Source: Diphasiastrum complanatum
Lineage: Eukaryota > Streptophyta > Lycopodiopsida > Lycopodiales > Lycopodiaceae
Length of the DNA: 64,000 nt
Direction: 5' to 3'
NCBI GenBank assembly: GCA_029204225.1
Contig: CM055097.1
Span: 32,390,802 to 32,454,801, forward strand
In this document: piece after piece, positions 45,603-58,560 of the stretch
Layout: each line of letters begins with the position of its first letter
Position numbering within the stretch: the first letter of the stretch is position 1
Translations under genes and position numbers: made by a program
The notes under the pieces: generated by a model
What the model saw: the letters and a program-made list of their open reading frames with translations, nothing else
Told to the model about the DNA's origin: nothing
Databases searched by the model: none

Positions 45603-47075
45603 TTATTGGGGACTTTTATTGGCTTCGCGTCGAATCTTAATTAAATGATACTGCACCTTCTCCATAAAGTCAAGGCGTGCAGTATTGAAATCCAAATTGT
45701 GTGGCAGAAAACAATGGTGGGCTCCGGCAATCCATTTGGAAGTTGTCCATGAGGTAAGGCGGGATTCCCAAGAGCCTCCCATCATAGCCGTACGAAAATA
45801 GAGACGAGCAATCGGCAGCTGATCTTTGATTTGCTCTGAGGCCATCGACTTATTTGGATTGAATGCCAGGGGAGGAAGGCAATCGTCCCATTTGGTTGCC
45901 ACTGACACCAACAGAGTTAGATCTTTAGCAAACATGGCCGATTTTCGCACCGTTGGATCCGAAGAGTGGACATACTCTCTCTGATATGCTTGTAAGGCGC
46001 GGTGGAAATCCACTGAGATGGTCCAGCTGTAAGGTTGATGGATGATTGGCCAATTGGACGTATGGATGGTGATTTTGTCCATAGCCAACCCCAAATCTTT
46101 CCATATTATTTTTTCACGGCATTCGCACGTAATAGGGATCTACCCGCAACTGGCGAGGGCTAGCGACATAACTCCTAATTGATTCCGGAGTTTTCTCAAA
46201 AACCATGATTCTCCAAGTCAGCTGCTCTCCCAGTGCAAGTATTTTGTCCAATTCTTTGCCGGCCTCGATCTCGGAGGTCTTACTTTCAGAACCCATCCAC
46301 CACGCGAGGACTCATGCGGATGTTGCTTTAAGAAGGTCTGGATCTGGTCCTCGACGCTGATGGGCCTTCTGAATAGAGGTCTTGTCCTTGATGAGGATGG
46401 ACCCGCTTGTACTGCCAGTATGGTTGGCGGTTGATCTGCTATATCTGGAGCTCCCCCCTGGTCCATGCTCGAATCAATCCTTGTATCCATTGGTATAGCT
46501 TCTTGGCGCGAAGGGGAGAATTGCGGCATGACCAAGACGGGGATTTGTGGTCCGGCTTCCAACACTTGAGCGGCTGCTTTTTCATATGCGGTGATGGTCT
46601 CTTTTGCCTTTGCCAACTCGGTTGAAGCTGCTCCTTTGAGCCTATCAAAGCGGCCTTGGAATCCCTGAAGGGCCACTTTGTAGGTCTCCACTTTTTTGAA
46701 TAAATACGTAATCTCCGTCGGTGTGACCGGATGATCGGGTATTTGCGTTTGCAGATAGGCATCACGCTTAAGGGTGGTCGCATTCAATTCACCTTGAAGC
46801 CGTCTGCGATCTTGTTCGGCCATCTGTAATTGCCCCTTCAGCAGCTGCACCTGTTGCTTGGCATCTTGCACTGCCTTATCTACTTGATCTTGTGTGGGTG
46901 TCAGGGCGTTTTGCAAGGAGCTAATGTAGGTTTCCAAGCGATTAGCTTGTTGCTGGGCCAACTTTTTTTCGCTTTCAGCCTTATCTTCATGTCGTTTGGC
47001 TATCTTCAACTCTCGATCTAGTTGGACAATTTTCTGGCTGATCAAAGTATTTTCGGATCCTAGATCAGAGATCCT
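45603..47075 (-). pseudogene. Third ORF of the OTA gypsy family, copy 2
   Basis: Minus-strand frame 47045-46218 (275 codons) is an uninterrupted coiled coil (LDRELKIAKRHEDKAESEKK, AEQDRRRLQGELNATTLK) and a linker rich in Pro, Ser and Met. After frame changes near 46250-46100 the frame 46094-45603 encodes the C-terminal domain (DKITIHTSNWPIIHQP, GGSWESRLTSWTTSKW, FMEKVQYHLIKIRR). The two blocks align along their length with copy 1 at 16270-17760. The N-terminal helical and Ser/Pro parts seen in copy 1 are deleted here. No membrane segment, protease or nuclease motif is visible. Confidence 0.7.
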
Positions 47076-47089
47076 CTACTCCATTTCCT

Positions 47090-47990
47090 TCTTCTTATAG
47101 TCACCTAGTTGCGTCAAAACTGATCCAATGGCGTATTTTGAGACATCCGTATGAACATGAAACTCTAATGTCCAATCTGGAGAACGCAGTATTGGTGCTG
47201 AAGATAATGCTTTTTTTAACTTTTCAAAGGCTTCTAACGCCTCTACTGTCCAAATAGGAACAATAGTTAGTTTGAATATAGGTCGTGCTAAATCCGCAAA
47301 GAAAATAATAAAAATTCAAAAGTAGTTTGCATGACCCATAAACACATAAACTCCTCGAATTGTTGCTGGCGGTGGCAATTCGACAATAACTTTGATCTTA
47401 GAATAATCGGTGGCAATACCATGTCTTGATATCACATGTCCAAGCACAACTCCGTGCGAAACCCATATCTGGCATTTTTTTGGATTTAGAGAAATCTGAT
47501 ATTTGCGACATCTTTCAAATACTTTCTGCAATCAATCCAAGTGGTCTGTATCTGTACTATGAACTCCCAAGTCGTCCAAGTAAATTTCAAGAAATTTTTG
47601 CAGATAATCTTTAAAAGCAAATTGATTTACTCTTTGGAATGAAATGGGTGCATTACAGAGTCCAAACGGCAATACTTTGTAAGCATAGGTGCCCCATTCT
47701 GTTGCAAAAGCAGTTTTGTGGCGATCGGCAGGTGCAATCTTAACCTGGTTGTAACCACTAAATCCATCCAGGAAACTATAAGCTTCCGCTCCAACAAGGC
47801 AATCCAAAATGCTTTCAGTAAAAGGTAACGGAAAGTGATCCTTCCGTGTCACTTTATTCAATGCTTTGAGATTCACACAGATTCGCAATTTCTCATTTTT
47901 CTTAGGAACAATGACAATCGGTGAAATCCATTATGTATGCTCAATCTCATAAATGAAATCGGCATCAAGCAATTTTTGAAGTTCTTTCTT
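47090..47990 (-). pseudogene. pol: RT and partial RNase H, OTA gypsy copy 2
   Basis: RT blocks LRICVNLKALNKVT, SFLDGFSGYNQVKIAP, PFGLCNAPISFQR and an intact YLDD are present. A TGA follows HLD at 47531, and stops continue in the connection region. RNase H starts (APILRSPDWTLEFHVHTDVSKYAIGSVL) and breaks off after GDYKK, where it joins the coiled-coil ORF. Confidence 0.85.
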
Positions 47991-49684
47991 TACAAGATCT
48001 GCCACACTAGGATTACAGCGATAGAACTTTGTAACCTTTGGAACTGCATCAGGCACTAAAGGTATGGTATGTTCAATTACTGATGTCAGAATACCCTTCA
48101 AATCTTGATAAGTCCATGCAAAGCAATCTTGATACTTAATAAGTAACAAACGGAGTGCTTGATACTGTTCAGGAGTAAGTTGTGATCCCACTTGTACAAT
48201 CTTTTCCGGTTCTCCTGGTTCATCAAGATTCATTGGCTGCGTCCTAGCTAGGCCATCGTCAACCTCTCTAGATTCCGGCATGTGTTCTTCAGGTTCACGA
48301 TGTGCTTTAGGTAACATGATAACTACATCATCCAGTGTATAACGTTTAAAATGCTCTGGCATATCATGCTGGACTACATTTGCCTGTTCTTTTTTGAAAG
48401 GACTTGTCTTGGATCTTCGTGGAGGTGATGACTTTCGGGATGATAAATCTTTCTTCACAGGTGAAGACTTCCTAGACGATGATGTCTCGTTGGAAATCTG
48501 ACTTGAAGGATCATTCTTGACTTTTCCTTTGCCTTTATCCAATAAGGGTGGCACTTTCTTTGAATCAATTTTTTGAGGGGGGTTTTCCCATTGCAGGACC
48601 CTATTATAATGTTGCTTATCTTGTTTCTTCGTTATCGAACCTGTGATCCTGCCTCTCTTCAATGTAACTGCTTTGGGCGGTTTGATTGTTGGTTCATCAG
48701 GAACATTACGCACTCCAAATCTGGTCGGATCCGTATGATGTAGAATCTGTTCATCCGTAAGTTCTGCATTGCCATCATAAGTTAAGGCATGGCTCACTGG
48801 TATGAGATCATCCTCAATTGGATCTGGTATAAATTCTGTTGATATCCAGACTACATTCAGCACATTTAGTGGAAATGTGATTGGTGTATCCAAAGTTCGA
48901 TCTAATAAGGAAATCTCGCTCAACTCTGATTGAATATCTTGTTGACACATATATCCTGCTATATAATCAATTGTTGCAAGAGCTTCATTCCAATTGACAG
49001 TATCCGTTTGAGAATTGTAGTGAACTCCCAATTTTTTCTCTGGTCGATCACAAGTGTGATCCGTTGTTGATGAATTGTCGTCCGCTTTTTGAACCACTAG
49101 TCTGATAGTCCAAGTCGTAGGATCAACTTTAACTGCACGTTCACGATTTTCAAAAGTGATTTTTCCGGTACCCCAGTTATGAATTACTTGCGCAACTCGT
49201 AACCGTGGACGTCCTAATAGAACTCGGTAAACATTTGGTGCTTCTGGTAAGTCCATCACGATGAAAGTAAAGACTGTACTCTTGCAATCCTGACAGGTAT
49301 ATCTTCCACCATTCCTCATGGACAAACTGTCGCTTGATCCGCTAGCTTAATAGCAAAAGTAGTAGGCTCAATCTTTGTAAGGCCCCATTTTGTACATAGC
49401 TTTGTAGAAATCAGGTTAACTCCTAAACCGCCATCTATCACGGCTGCTTCTTTAGAAAATTGTCTATGTTGTATCGACAGAGTGATATTCTTTTGTTCAC
49501 TTTCCCAAGCGGCTCCAACATGGAATACATCGTTAGATTCTTCAAATCCAGCACAAAAAAGTGGCTCCTGGTGGACTTCTAGTTCTTCTTGAACTAAGTT
49601 TTGCGCTAAGACTTCTTTAGCTTTTGGCACCAACTTTAGGAACTCTCCCAATGAAATATTGATCCTGCTAGACAAAATGTTCAT
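47931..49684 (-). pseudogene. pol: Protease and long linker to RT, OTA gypsy copy 2
   Basis: The first frame (49684-49316) ends gag and holds the protease loop AVIDGGLGVNLIS. The overlapping frame (49325-47931, 464 codons, open) continues protease (VYRVLLGRPRLRV) and then a long linker. The linker contains a basic Ser/Lys/Pro-rich patch (RKSSPVKKDLSSRKSSPPRR) and reaches the RT start (EHTIPLVPDAVPKVTKFYR). Asp-Gly-Gly in the active site is shared with copy 1. Confidence 0.8.
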
Positions 49685-49858
49685 GAGTTATTCTGTATGC
49701 GGTGCTTCCGATTTAGTCATCTTGAAGAGTTCTTCGTGATGATGTAATTGATCATTCATATCCATACGTAAATTTTTTGGAGGCTGCAATGGTGAAGACC
49801 GAACTTCAGCTGTTACTTTAGCAGCTTCAAGCTCTTCTTTTTCTTGCAGATGTTTAAT

Positions 49859-50687
49859 TCACTGCCTCATATTTTGATATCTTTGTTTTTCCGCATGAAT
49901 ATTTGGATAGACTCCCAATGTTGTTGGTATATCGCTCAATGGTATAGAATCAGCAAGTACTGGATCCACGACTGATTCTTTCTGCTTCTGTGCTCTGGTG
50001 ACCACCATCAAGGGTGCACTTGGTTTATTTTGAGCTACTGGTCTTCGCTTGATAGTTATCAAATTTACAGGTGCTGTAGCTGGTGGTGGCTTTGGTCTTG
50101 CTGGACAGTCTTTATAGCAATGCCCATATCCATAATCACGACAGAATGGTACAAATTTTTCTTTATTTGGCCAAATTTTTCTTTGCAAAAGTGCATACTC
50201 ATTATGGCGTTTTAGCTCACGTCTGATCCGTTTAGGTAGACCTGACAAAAATCACATAATCATAGCATTTTCATTAATCAGCTCAGGTTTGCATTCAGAT
50301 CTAAGACATTTCACCCTTTTGATGTAATCTCGAACCATTTCCCGCTTTCCCATTTTAATTTTACTTAAAAGTAGGAAAGGGTCTTCCATAAACTTCCGCA
50401 GTTTGAACCGTGTGATAAGGGCTCGTTTAACAACCTCCCAATCTGTACGCTCAATTTCATCTTGGTTATAGTACCAATCTTGTGCTGCGCCTGAGGCCAT
50501 AGGAAACAGCTTAAGTTTGAGGATAAATCTCACCATAGATCTCACAGGATTCAGCATAGATCTGAAGAAATCTAATTGGATCTGTTAATCCATTATATCT
50601 GGGTAGATCCAATCGGGGTGCTCTTCTAACAATAATTGGATTGACCTCCTGTGGAGCACCTCCGGGAGTAGCTCCAGGGGTAGCCAT
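49859..50687 (-). pseudogene. gag: gag, OTA gypsy copy 2, internally deleted
   Basis: The ATG at 50687 matches that of copy 1. Capsid sequence (LKLFPMASGAAQDWYYN, LSGLPKRIRRELKRHNEYALLQ) jumps directly to PNKEKFVPFCRDYGYGHC, so about 0.75 kb with the first knuckles is missing. Two TGA codons (about 50251 and 49860) stand where copy 1 has Trp. Confidence 0.8.
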
Positions 50688-51898
50688 CTTTACAAATTTA
50701 GATCAAATAGATAATGAGATTGGATCTAGATTTTTCCAAAAAACTATCTCAGATTAGATTTGCTAGATCTATTCCACTTTTCAAAAATCTGATTCTATAT
50801 GATGAAAAACTTTTTGAAATTTGATCAATCAATACTTCTCAAAAATGATAAATCTCTCAGAATCCAATTCAGAATATATCAGATTTGATTCAAATTTTGA
50901 GAGAGACTTGATCTGGAAAATCAGAAACTAAAAATAGGACTGGCGAAGGTTCGTTAGGTGAAGGTTGGCTCGGCGAAGTTTAAACAGTGCTATGTTGGGA
51001 AAAAAAACTCTCTGAATATTTTTCTGGCAATTTCTTGGAAAATAACCTTTGCCGACTTCTCAGATGGAAGATCTGACACAGATAAAACTATGGAAAACCG
51101 GACGAAGGTTTCTGACACAAGAAAATACAGTTTCTGTAATCTGGCAAGGGTAAAAATCAAGATTTTTTGTGATCTGATCAAGAAGAATCTTCGTCAAACT
51201 CAAAAATAGTATTTTTTTATAAATAGAATGTTTTGAAAACTCGACGAAGATTCTGGCAAAGGATCAAGAGTAATACTGGTAATTTTGCAAAAAAGTGACT
51301 TTTTTGGCAAAAATATGACAATATGACAACTGATCCTCTGAAACCCTTTCTATTTTTGGTATTATTCTTCGCCGACCTGGCAATAGATAGATCTGAATCA
51401 TATCTTAGCACAGTAAATCGAGCGAAAATTATTTTTTTATATTTTTTAGGATTTTGATAATTTTTATTGTTTTTTGGCGATTTTTCTGATGTTTCTAGAA
51501 ATCTGCTGGGAATTAATCTTCGCCCTTCAAACTGAAGGTTCTGTAAACAAAACCGAAGGTGTTTGCAACTCAACGAAGGTTTTCTGAAAGAGGGTCAAAA
51601 GTTCTGAGCTCTGATGACGCTTTTTGCCTCTTTTTGACCAAATCTGATAGATTTGACCGATTTTTGTTATTCTCTCTGATATCTCAGATCCAAATGGATC
51701 TTAAGATTGGTGATCTGAATAGCTTTCTCTGTTTAATAATCAAATTAGATTTCAAACAAGCAAATCCACTCAAATCAGGCAAAATCAATCCCAAACTAGC
51801 CCTAAAATGCAGATCTAACACTATTCATGCCACGACAAGATGCCTTATGCAACCTAACCATCAACCAAACATGCTGCAAACTGAAAAATTGGCATAGC
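50688..51898 (-). other. Untranslated leader of OTA gypsy copy 2
   Basis: A TC/GA-biased leader with no conserved frame. About 200 bp next to gag match the leader of copy 1 (4085-4319). Repeated words such as CGAAGGTT occur through 50945-51580. Confidence 0.6.
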
Positions 51899-51916
51899 TC
51901 CCCAGCAACGGTGCCA
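51899..51916 (-). promoter_or_regulatory. Primer-binding site, tRNA-Asp type
   Basis: On the minus strand TGGCACCGTTGCTGGGGA lies four bases after the LTR. It differs at two positions from TGGCGCCGTTGCCGGGGA, the site used by Athila-type elements. Confidence 0.8.
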
Positions 51917-51920
51917 AAAT

Positions 51921-52635
51921 TGTAGTGGGTTTCTTTCCTTGCCTAACCTGAATCCAAGATCTAGTCAATCTAGCATTAAAGAGACGAAGTTAGTTGTCAC
52001 GCGGAGGTTCGTTCCCATGAGAGCGATAGTATAGTTCAGATTTCAACATTAATGGAGGATCTAACACTAACATCCATTAATACTAAGCATTAACACTACA
52101 TCCATTAACCCTACTTCCATTAACCCTAAATCCACAACAATGATAGAAACTTACTCTTCTCTCTCTCATTTTCTCTCTCACAAAAAGCATAAGAAATAAC
52201 AATCCCAATAATGATCAAATCCAACAATTAGCAAATACAAAGGAAGCATGAGAAAGGGAGGAAAAGAGAGGAAGAGCAAGGACATCTAAAGAGAACCAAT
52301 CTGCTTTATTGAAATGAGGAAATGAACATGAGGAGCAACTCGAGTTGGTCCTGTTTTATAGTAGAGAGGAGGACCCTGGCCTCTAAATCTTATTGGTCCA
52401 GTCTTGCCTCTCTTTTTATTCAAATTTAAAAAAGTGTGGGAACCATCAAAATTGGAGAGAAACCCAACTTTATTCACTAACTTGACATTTAGGCCCTGCA
52501 ACATTAAAAGTCTCGCAAAAAGGCCTAAAGTCTTTTATTAACTTTTAACTAATCAATCAAATAACTATGTGATCATCGGGTTGGAATTACACACGCAGGG
52601 TGCCAAATCCCTCTCACTTATTAACTAGGGTTAGG
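51921..52635 (-). repeat. 5' LTR of OTA gypsy copy 2, outer end lost
   Basis: Matches 44795-45552 up to CTAGGGTTAGG, then switches to family-B LTR sequence. The first 40 or so bases of the LTR (minus orientation) are missing. Confidence 0.85.
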
Positions 52636-53255
52636 ATTGCATGAGCCACATCCTTTGGTTAGATGTCATATCCCATGTGTAGAGGACAGCTCACACATGT
52701 GGAATAAGCTGAAGTAGGCGAATTCTAACTTCTAGAAGATTTCCAAGTAGATCCCCATATAGAAGGAAAATGGACCAAAAGTGCTCAAAATATAAGGTTT
52801 TGTCCAAGTGTCAGTTTTGCATGATGAATTATCATATGACAAAGCACCTTCACACATGTGGAATCAGAGGGATGATCGGTACCACGAGCTTCCACTTATT
52901 GTATATATAGAGCCACATTTGGCCATAATCAACGTGAGACACCAATCTTGGTTTTGGAAGCAATTTTGAGTGATTCTCTCCATTTGTCTACATTTGTTTT
53001 GATTGTTTTGAGGTTCTATTAATGTGTACTTGATTTTCAGGTTGGAGTCCATACTCAGATAGTGTTTCACACGTGTGAAACCAGAAAGTACACCTACCTT
53101 CAATTAATGATTGTTCTTGTTAGGATTTTGTGTCTAGAATTGATCTAGATTGATCTTAATTTCAAGCAAATTGATAGATCAAGTAATTTGACAACCAATC
53201 CCTCTTGAGGATCAAATTAGGATCCACTCTTGGTCCTTTTTGTACTTTTTGCACA
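52636..53255 (+). repeat. Distal part of a family-B LTR
   Basis: Corresponds to positions 38733-39290 of the 5' LTR and ends GCACA before the TATTA duplication. It overlaps the content of 44135-44794 by about 380 bp, so the two parts are not a simple split LTR. Confidence 0.85.
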
Positions 53256-53560
53256 TATTATTCATCTGGCAACATGTTAAGTTAATCTAGGCCCTCCATT
53301 CTCTAGTAGGATAAGCCTTAGAGGATGAGATTTAGTTTAGGGTTTTATCTTTTAGGTTAAGCCGTCATTTTTTAGAAACTAAGGAGAGAAAAGAGAGAAG
53401 AGTGGATCTTGCCCATCAGAATACTCACCACCATGCTCATGACTGTCTTTCTTGCATCCATATCCAAGCTAGTTGAGAAGCCATAGCATAGACTAGTTGG
53501 GAGACTGCCATAGTCATGCTAGTTGGAGCCATAGCCAGTGTGGATGCTGAAGATCCAACA

Positions 53561-53999
53561 GAGTGAAACTATGGAGATAACAGGCTTATTGAGTATATCC
53601 CTGAATCTAACATAATGTTTATAAAATACGTCAGAATTGGATTGTGTAGTCTTAAAGCATGTAAATTTGGCCTTAATAGGCTGTGGAAGTAGTCTAGATT
53701 TTCAGTAATCCCAAATTCAATAAAAAAATGAACTTAGCCTGGAATCTCGTGTAGATCTTGAGGAAGAGGCCATGGCACTATGGCAGATATCGCAGCTGTG
53801 CGCGAGGGAGACAAAACAAAACAAAACAAACTGTAAAGATCGCGCGCAAGAGGGATATGTATGGCAGGTAGCACTTGAATATCGCACTTGTGTGCAAGTA
53901 GGGATCGAGGAATAAAATGTACAACAAAAAGCGTGCACAAGAGCGATATGCTGTGAAATTTGAGAAAGAAAAAAGCGAAAAATTAATTGAGTTTCGTGT
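53561..53999 (-). other. Left arm beside the divergent promoter-like region
   Basis: Read on the minus strand from the TATA box at 54007, this arm has a T-rich leader, words like GCATATCGCTCTTGTGC (53951-53931) and a short ATG frame starting MASSSRSTRDSR near 53775 that soon ends. It parallels the right arm. No protein family recognised. Confidence 0.35.
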
Positions 54000-54364
54000 C
54001 TTTTATAGCAAAATTTCACACATGTGGTCAACGATCAACGGTCAATGGTCAATTTTCACACGTGTGGTCAACGATCAATGGACACGTGTTCATTCTCGAT
54101 TGGTTTGCAGGCACTGGCACGTGTGAGGTGACATCTGGACACGTGTGAAATGACACAAGGACACATGTCTCGTGTTCAGTAGTCGGATGGACAACACGTG
54201 TCGTTCTCTCATTACACCGTACAATCCCACACGTGTGAAATGACAATCTGACATGTGTTGAATGATCATTCGTTGACTTGTCACCACGTATCACTTTTTG
54301 ATGACTTGACAGTTCGCATGTGCGACAAGACAATCTTTCGCACGTGCGAACCGCGATATAAAAT
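54000..54364. promoter_or_regulatory. Divergent promoter-like region with G-box array
   Basis: A minus-strand TATAAAAG (54007-54000) and a plus-strand TATAAAAT (54357-54364) face away from each other. Between them CACGTG occurs at 54059, 54083, 54118, 54140, 54195, 54230 and 54341, with CATGTG variants and GTCAACG/GGTCAA words. CACGTG is the core bound by plant bZIP and bHLH factors. No transcribed gene can be proven on either side. A decayed transposon end is an alternative. Confidence 0.5.
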
Positions 54365-54770
54365 CACAAACTCCGATGAATTTTTTTCACTTTTTTTTTC
54401 CCCTCTGCATATTGCACTTGTGCGCCACCTTCGTAATCAATATTCTACCCACTGCATTTCATGCGCATAGGTCCAATATTTCTGCTTACGTGTCTCCTCA
54501 TATCGGACTTGTGTGCCTCTCTTCTATATGCAAGGATCTCTCTGATATTTGGCTCGCATAGGTCCAATATACCGTACGTCCTTTCTGTACATATCGCTCC
54601 TCTGCGAACGCTTCAAAATCCTCCCCTTCTTATCCTAGTCATCATGCACAAGTGTGATATCCCTCAGTATTCTTCTATGGATAGGAGAAAGCAGACGAGG
54701 ATGGATTTCTTCTCTGTTGGCTCATCCTCAACCCTTGCGTATCATACCAAGTAAGATATGTTAAATACTT
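54365..54770 (+). other. Right arm beside the divergent promoter-like region
   Basis: After the TATA box come a T/C-rich leader and repeated words: GCATATTGCACTTGTGCGCC (54407), CATATCGGACTTGTGTGCC (54499), ATATCGCTCCTCTGCG, and two GCATAGGTCCAATAT copies. A short frame at 54678 (MDRRKQTRMDFFSVG) ends before the GA repeat. No family recognised. Confidence 0.35.
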
Positions 54771-56989
<2,219 letters not shown>

Positions 56990-57140
56990 ATCTTGTGAAG
57001 TTAGAGGATCTGATAAGCATTTTGAGATATACCAATATATAGCGACAAATTTTAGAAGTTTGATTATCCGATAAGCATTTAGAGACATACATGATTCACG
57101 ATAAATTTGGAAGCTAGACGACATTATAAGCATCTGGAGT
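56990..57140. repeat. Degenerate tandem repeat, about 60-bp period, three units
   Basis: GATAAGCATTTTGAGATATACC, GATAAGCATTTAGAGACATAC and a poorer TATAAGCATCTGGAG recur with about 60-bp spacing. Confidence 0.6.
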
Positions 57141-58083
57141 TGCAAGATCTAGAAAACAACTTTCTTATCCCCCTCCCTTTTGGGGAAGTGTGAATGTTTG
57201 GTCTTAAGAGGCTGAAAAAATAGAAAATGTTGTATGAGATCCTTGATTTTGGGGCCACTTGCCTTGCTTCGAGTTCCCTCATATATTGTCTTGGGAGTTG
57301 TTTGGAAGGTTGCCCTTTGGAGCTGAAGATTGTTCTTGCTACCCACCCTTTGGGGTAAGGCTTTTGATGTGAGCGCCATGCAAGGTCATTTTGAGGCCCT
57401 TGTACTACTTTTTGCACCTATCAGTACTAGTTAGTCCAAGTCAATGTTGCAATATTAAAAACTACTTGTGGCAACATAGTTTACTTTTTCTTAATTCACC
57501 TAGAGCTCTAACTACATCAAGAAAAACAAATTCATAAACATTTGTTGGTCAAGGGAAAAAGAGCATGATTGTTAACAACCGACAAATAGTCGTTGCCAAA
57601 AGCCAACCGTAAGGCCACAGAATCAATGAACAACATGGATGATGGGGGGGGGCCATGGCGTTGACATTTAGACACGCTTGTCTCACAAGTGCGATTGTTT
57701 TCACTCCCAATCAAATCAATGTTTGTTGTATGGCCAACAAGGGTTTGATAGCATTGTCTTGCAAAAGGGGTTCTCTATTGGCCCACATGTGATGTTGCAT
57801 TGCATTGTGCTTTGTTTGAGTTTGCTCACTCTCATTAGATTCCTTTGGGCACACATGGGCGAATACTCGGGCCAAAGACAAAGGGGCGCTCTCGCACAAA
57901 TTAGAACATATAGCTTGTCTCACACGAACAAATAGACATAGCACAAACAATCGTATGGCCAAAAATTGCAATTGCACTTGTGAACTAGTGAGGAGCAAGG
58001 GTCCATATTCCCTTCACACGTGTGATCTTTTGTGATATTCATCACTGCATCTTAACTACTAGAGGAACCTTTGCAATGAAATA
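57141..58083. other. Spacer
   Basis: Nothing coding was recognised. Words such as CTCACAAGTGCGATTG (about 57671), GCACTTGTGAAC and TTCACACGTGTGA (58014) echo the 54-kb region. Confidence 0.45.
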
Positions 58084-58210
58084 GGTAGCGGGCGGGAGTA
58101 GGCCCGCTACCTGCTGTAGCATGCAGCCTTCATGCACCGAGCCGCCCTACGGCGAGGTGTGTTGAAGGCTGCCTGGTATAGGGTAGCAGGCCTACTCACG
58201 TCCCACTACC
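58084..58210. repeat. 127-bp near-complete hairpin
   Basis: The left arm GGTAGCGGGCGGGAGTAGGC... through GCATGCAGCCTTCATGCAC pairs with the right arm GTGTGTTGAAGGCTGCCTGG... through CCCACTACC with scattered mismatches. The centre (GCCGCCCTACGGC) also folds, leaving a loop of about five bases. It may be a MITE, a fold-back element or a small-RNA precursor. Confidence 0.8.
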
Positions 58211-58560
58211 GGGCGTAATTAACATTTTGGCCCTGCAATTGACAGGTAGCTTTGAATATGACTTTAAACATAGGTGGTCAGATCCAGTTAAAAAGTGTCA
58301 TGTGTCCACTATGAGCCCAAACACCAATTACGTGGTAGGCAATGACAGGGTTCAAATTTTTTGGTTTATATTTGGCGACTGTGTATAGTAGGTCACCACT
58401 CTAAGTGGCAATGCTCGTGCCCGATAGAGATGGCCATAGACGCGGGATGGGGGCTAGAGGGGACTGTGGCTCGAAAACAAAGCAAGCATAATGTATCTTC
58501 TAGGTGTCTTGAGGGCAAGCATCTCCCTTATTTTCATAGATTTTGTGATTTAAAGCCCTC
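58211..58560. other. Spacer upstream of HMGR
   Basis: No recognised content. Confidence 0.4.

Larger units (their letters stand above)
44795..52635 (-). mobile_element. OTA-type Ty3/gypsy element, copy 2
   Basis: Minus-strand order: partial 5' LTR (52635-51921), tRNA-Asp-type primer site, leader, gag (50687 onward), protease, long Ser/Lys-rich linker, RT, part of RNase H, third ORF, polypurine tract, 3' LTR (45552-44795). The rest of RNase H and all of integrase are missing at a junction near 47090. The two LTRs show about 7 differences in the first 140 bp I compared, plus a 16-bp gap, so the insertion is old. It lies in the 3' LTR of the copia composite. Confidence 0.88.
38520..53255 (+). 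mobile_element. Composite copia-type element (family B) with nested insertions, TSD TATTA
   Basis: The insertion has TG...CA ends, TGTGAAAAAATGC and TTTTTGCACA, which are themselves inverted repeats. TATTA flanks it at 38515-38519 and 53256-53260. It begins with a 771-bp LTR and an initiator-Met-type primer site, and reaches a polypurine tract and second LTR at 44135. A gypsy gag fragment, another copia LTR (family E) and an OTA gypsy element lie inside. Coding capacity is a gag-like zinc region and degenerate RT-like modules only, so it was probably non-autonomous or badly eroded. Confidence 0.85.
38093..53560 (+). mobile_element. Family-A LTR split by a 14.7-kb insertion
   Basis: Parts 38093-38519 and 53256-53560 together rebuild the 721-bp LTR found inverted at 567-1287. 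Reading across the gap restores GTATATTATTCATC exactly as in that other copy. A TATAAATA box lies at 38391-38398 and a polypurine-like tract precedes the start. The inserted DNA is 38520-53255. It is the oldest layer at this locus. Confidence 0.85.
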
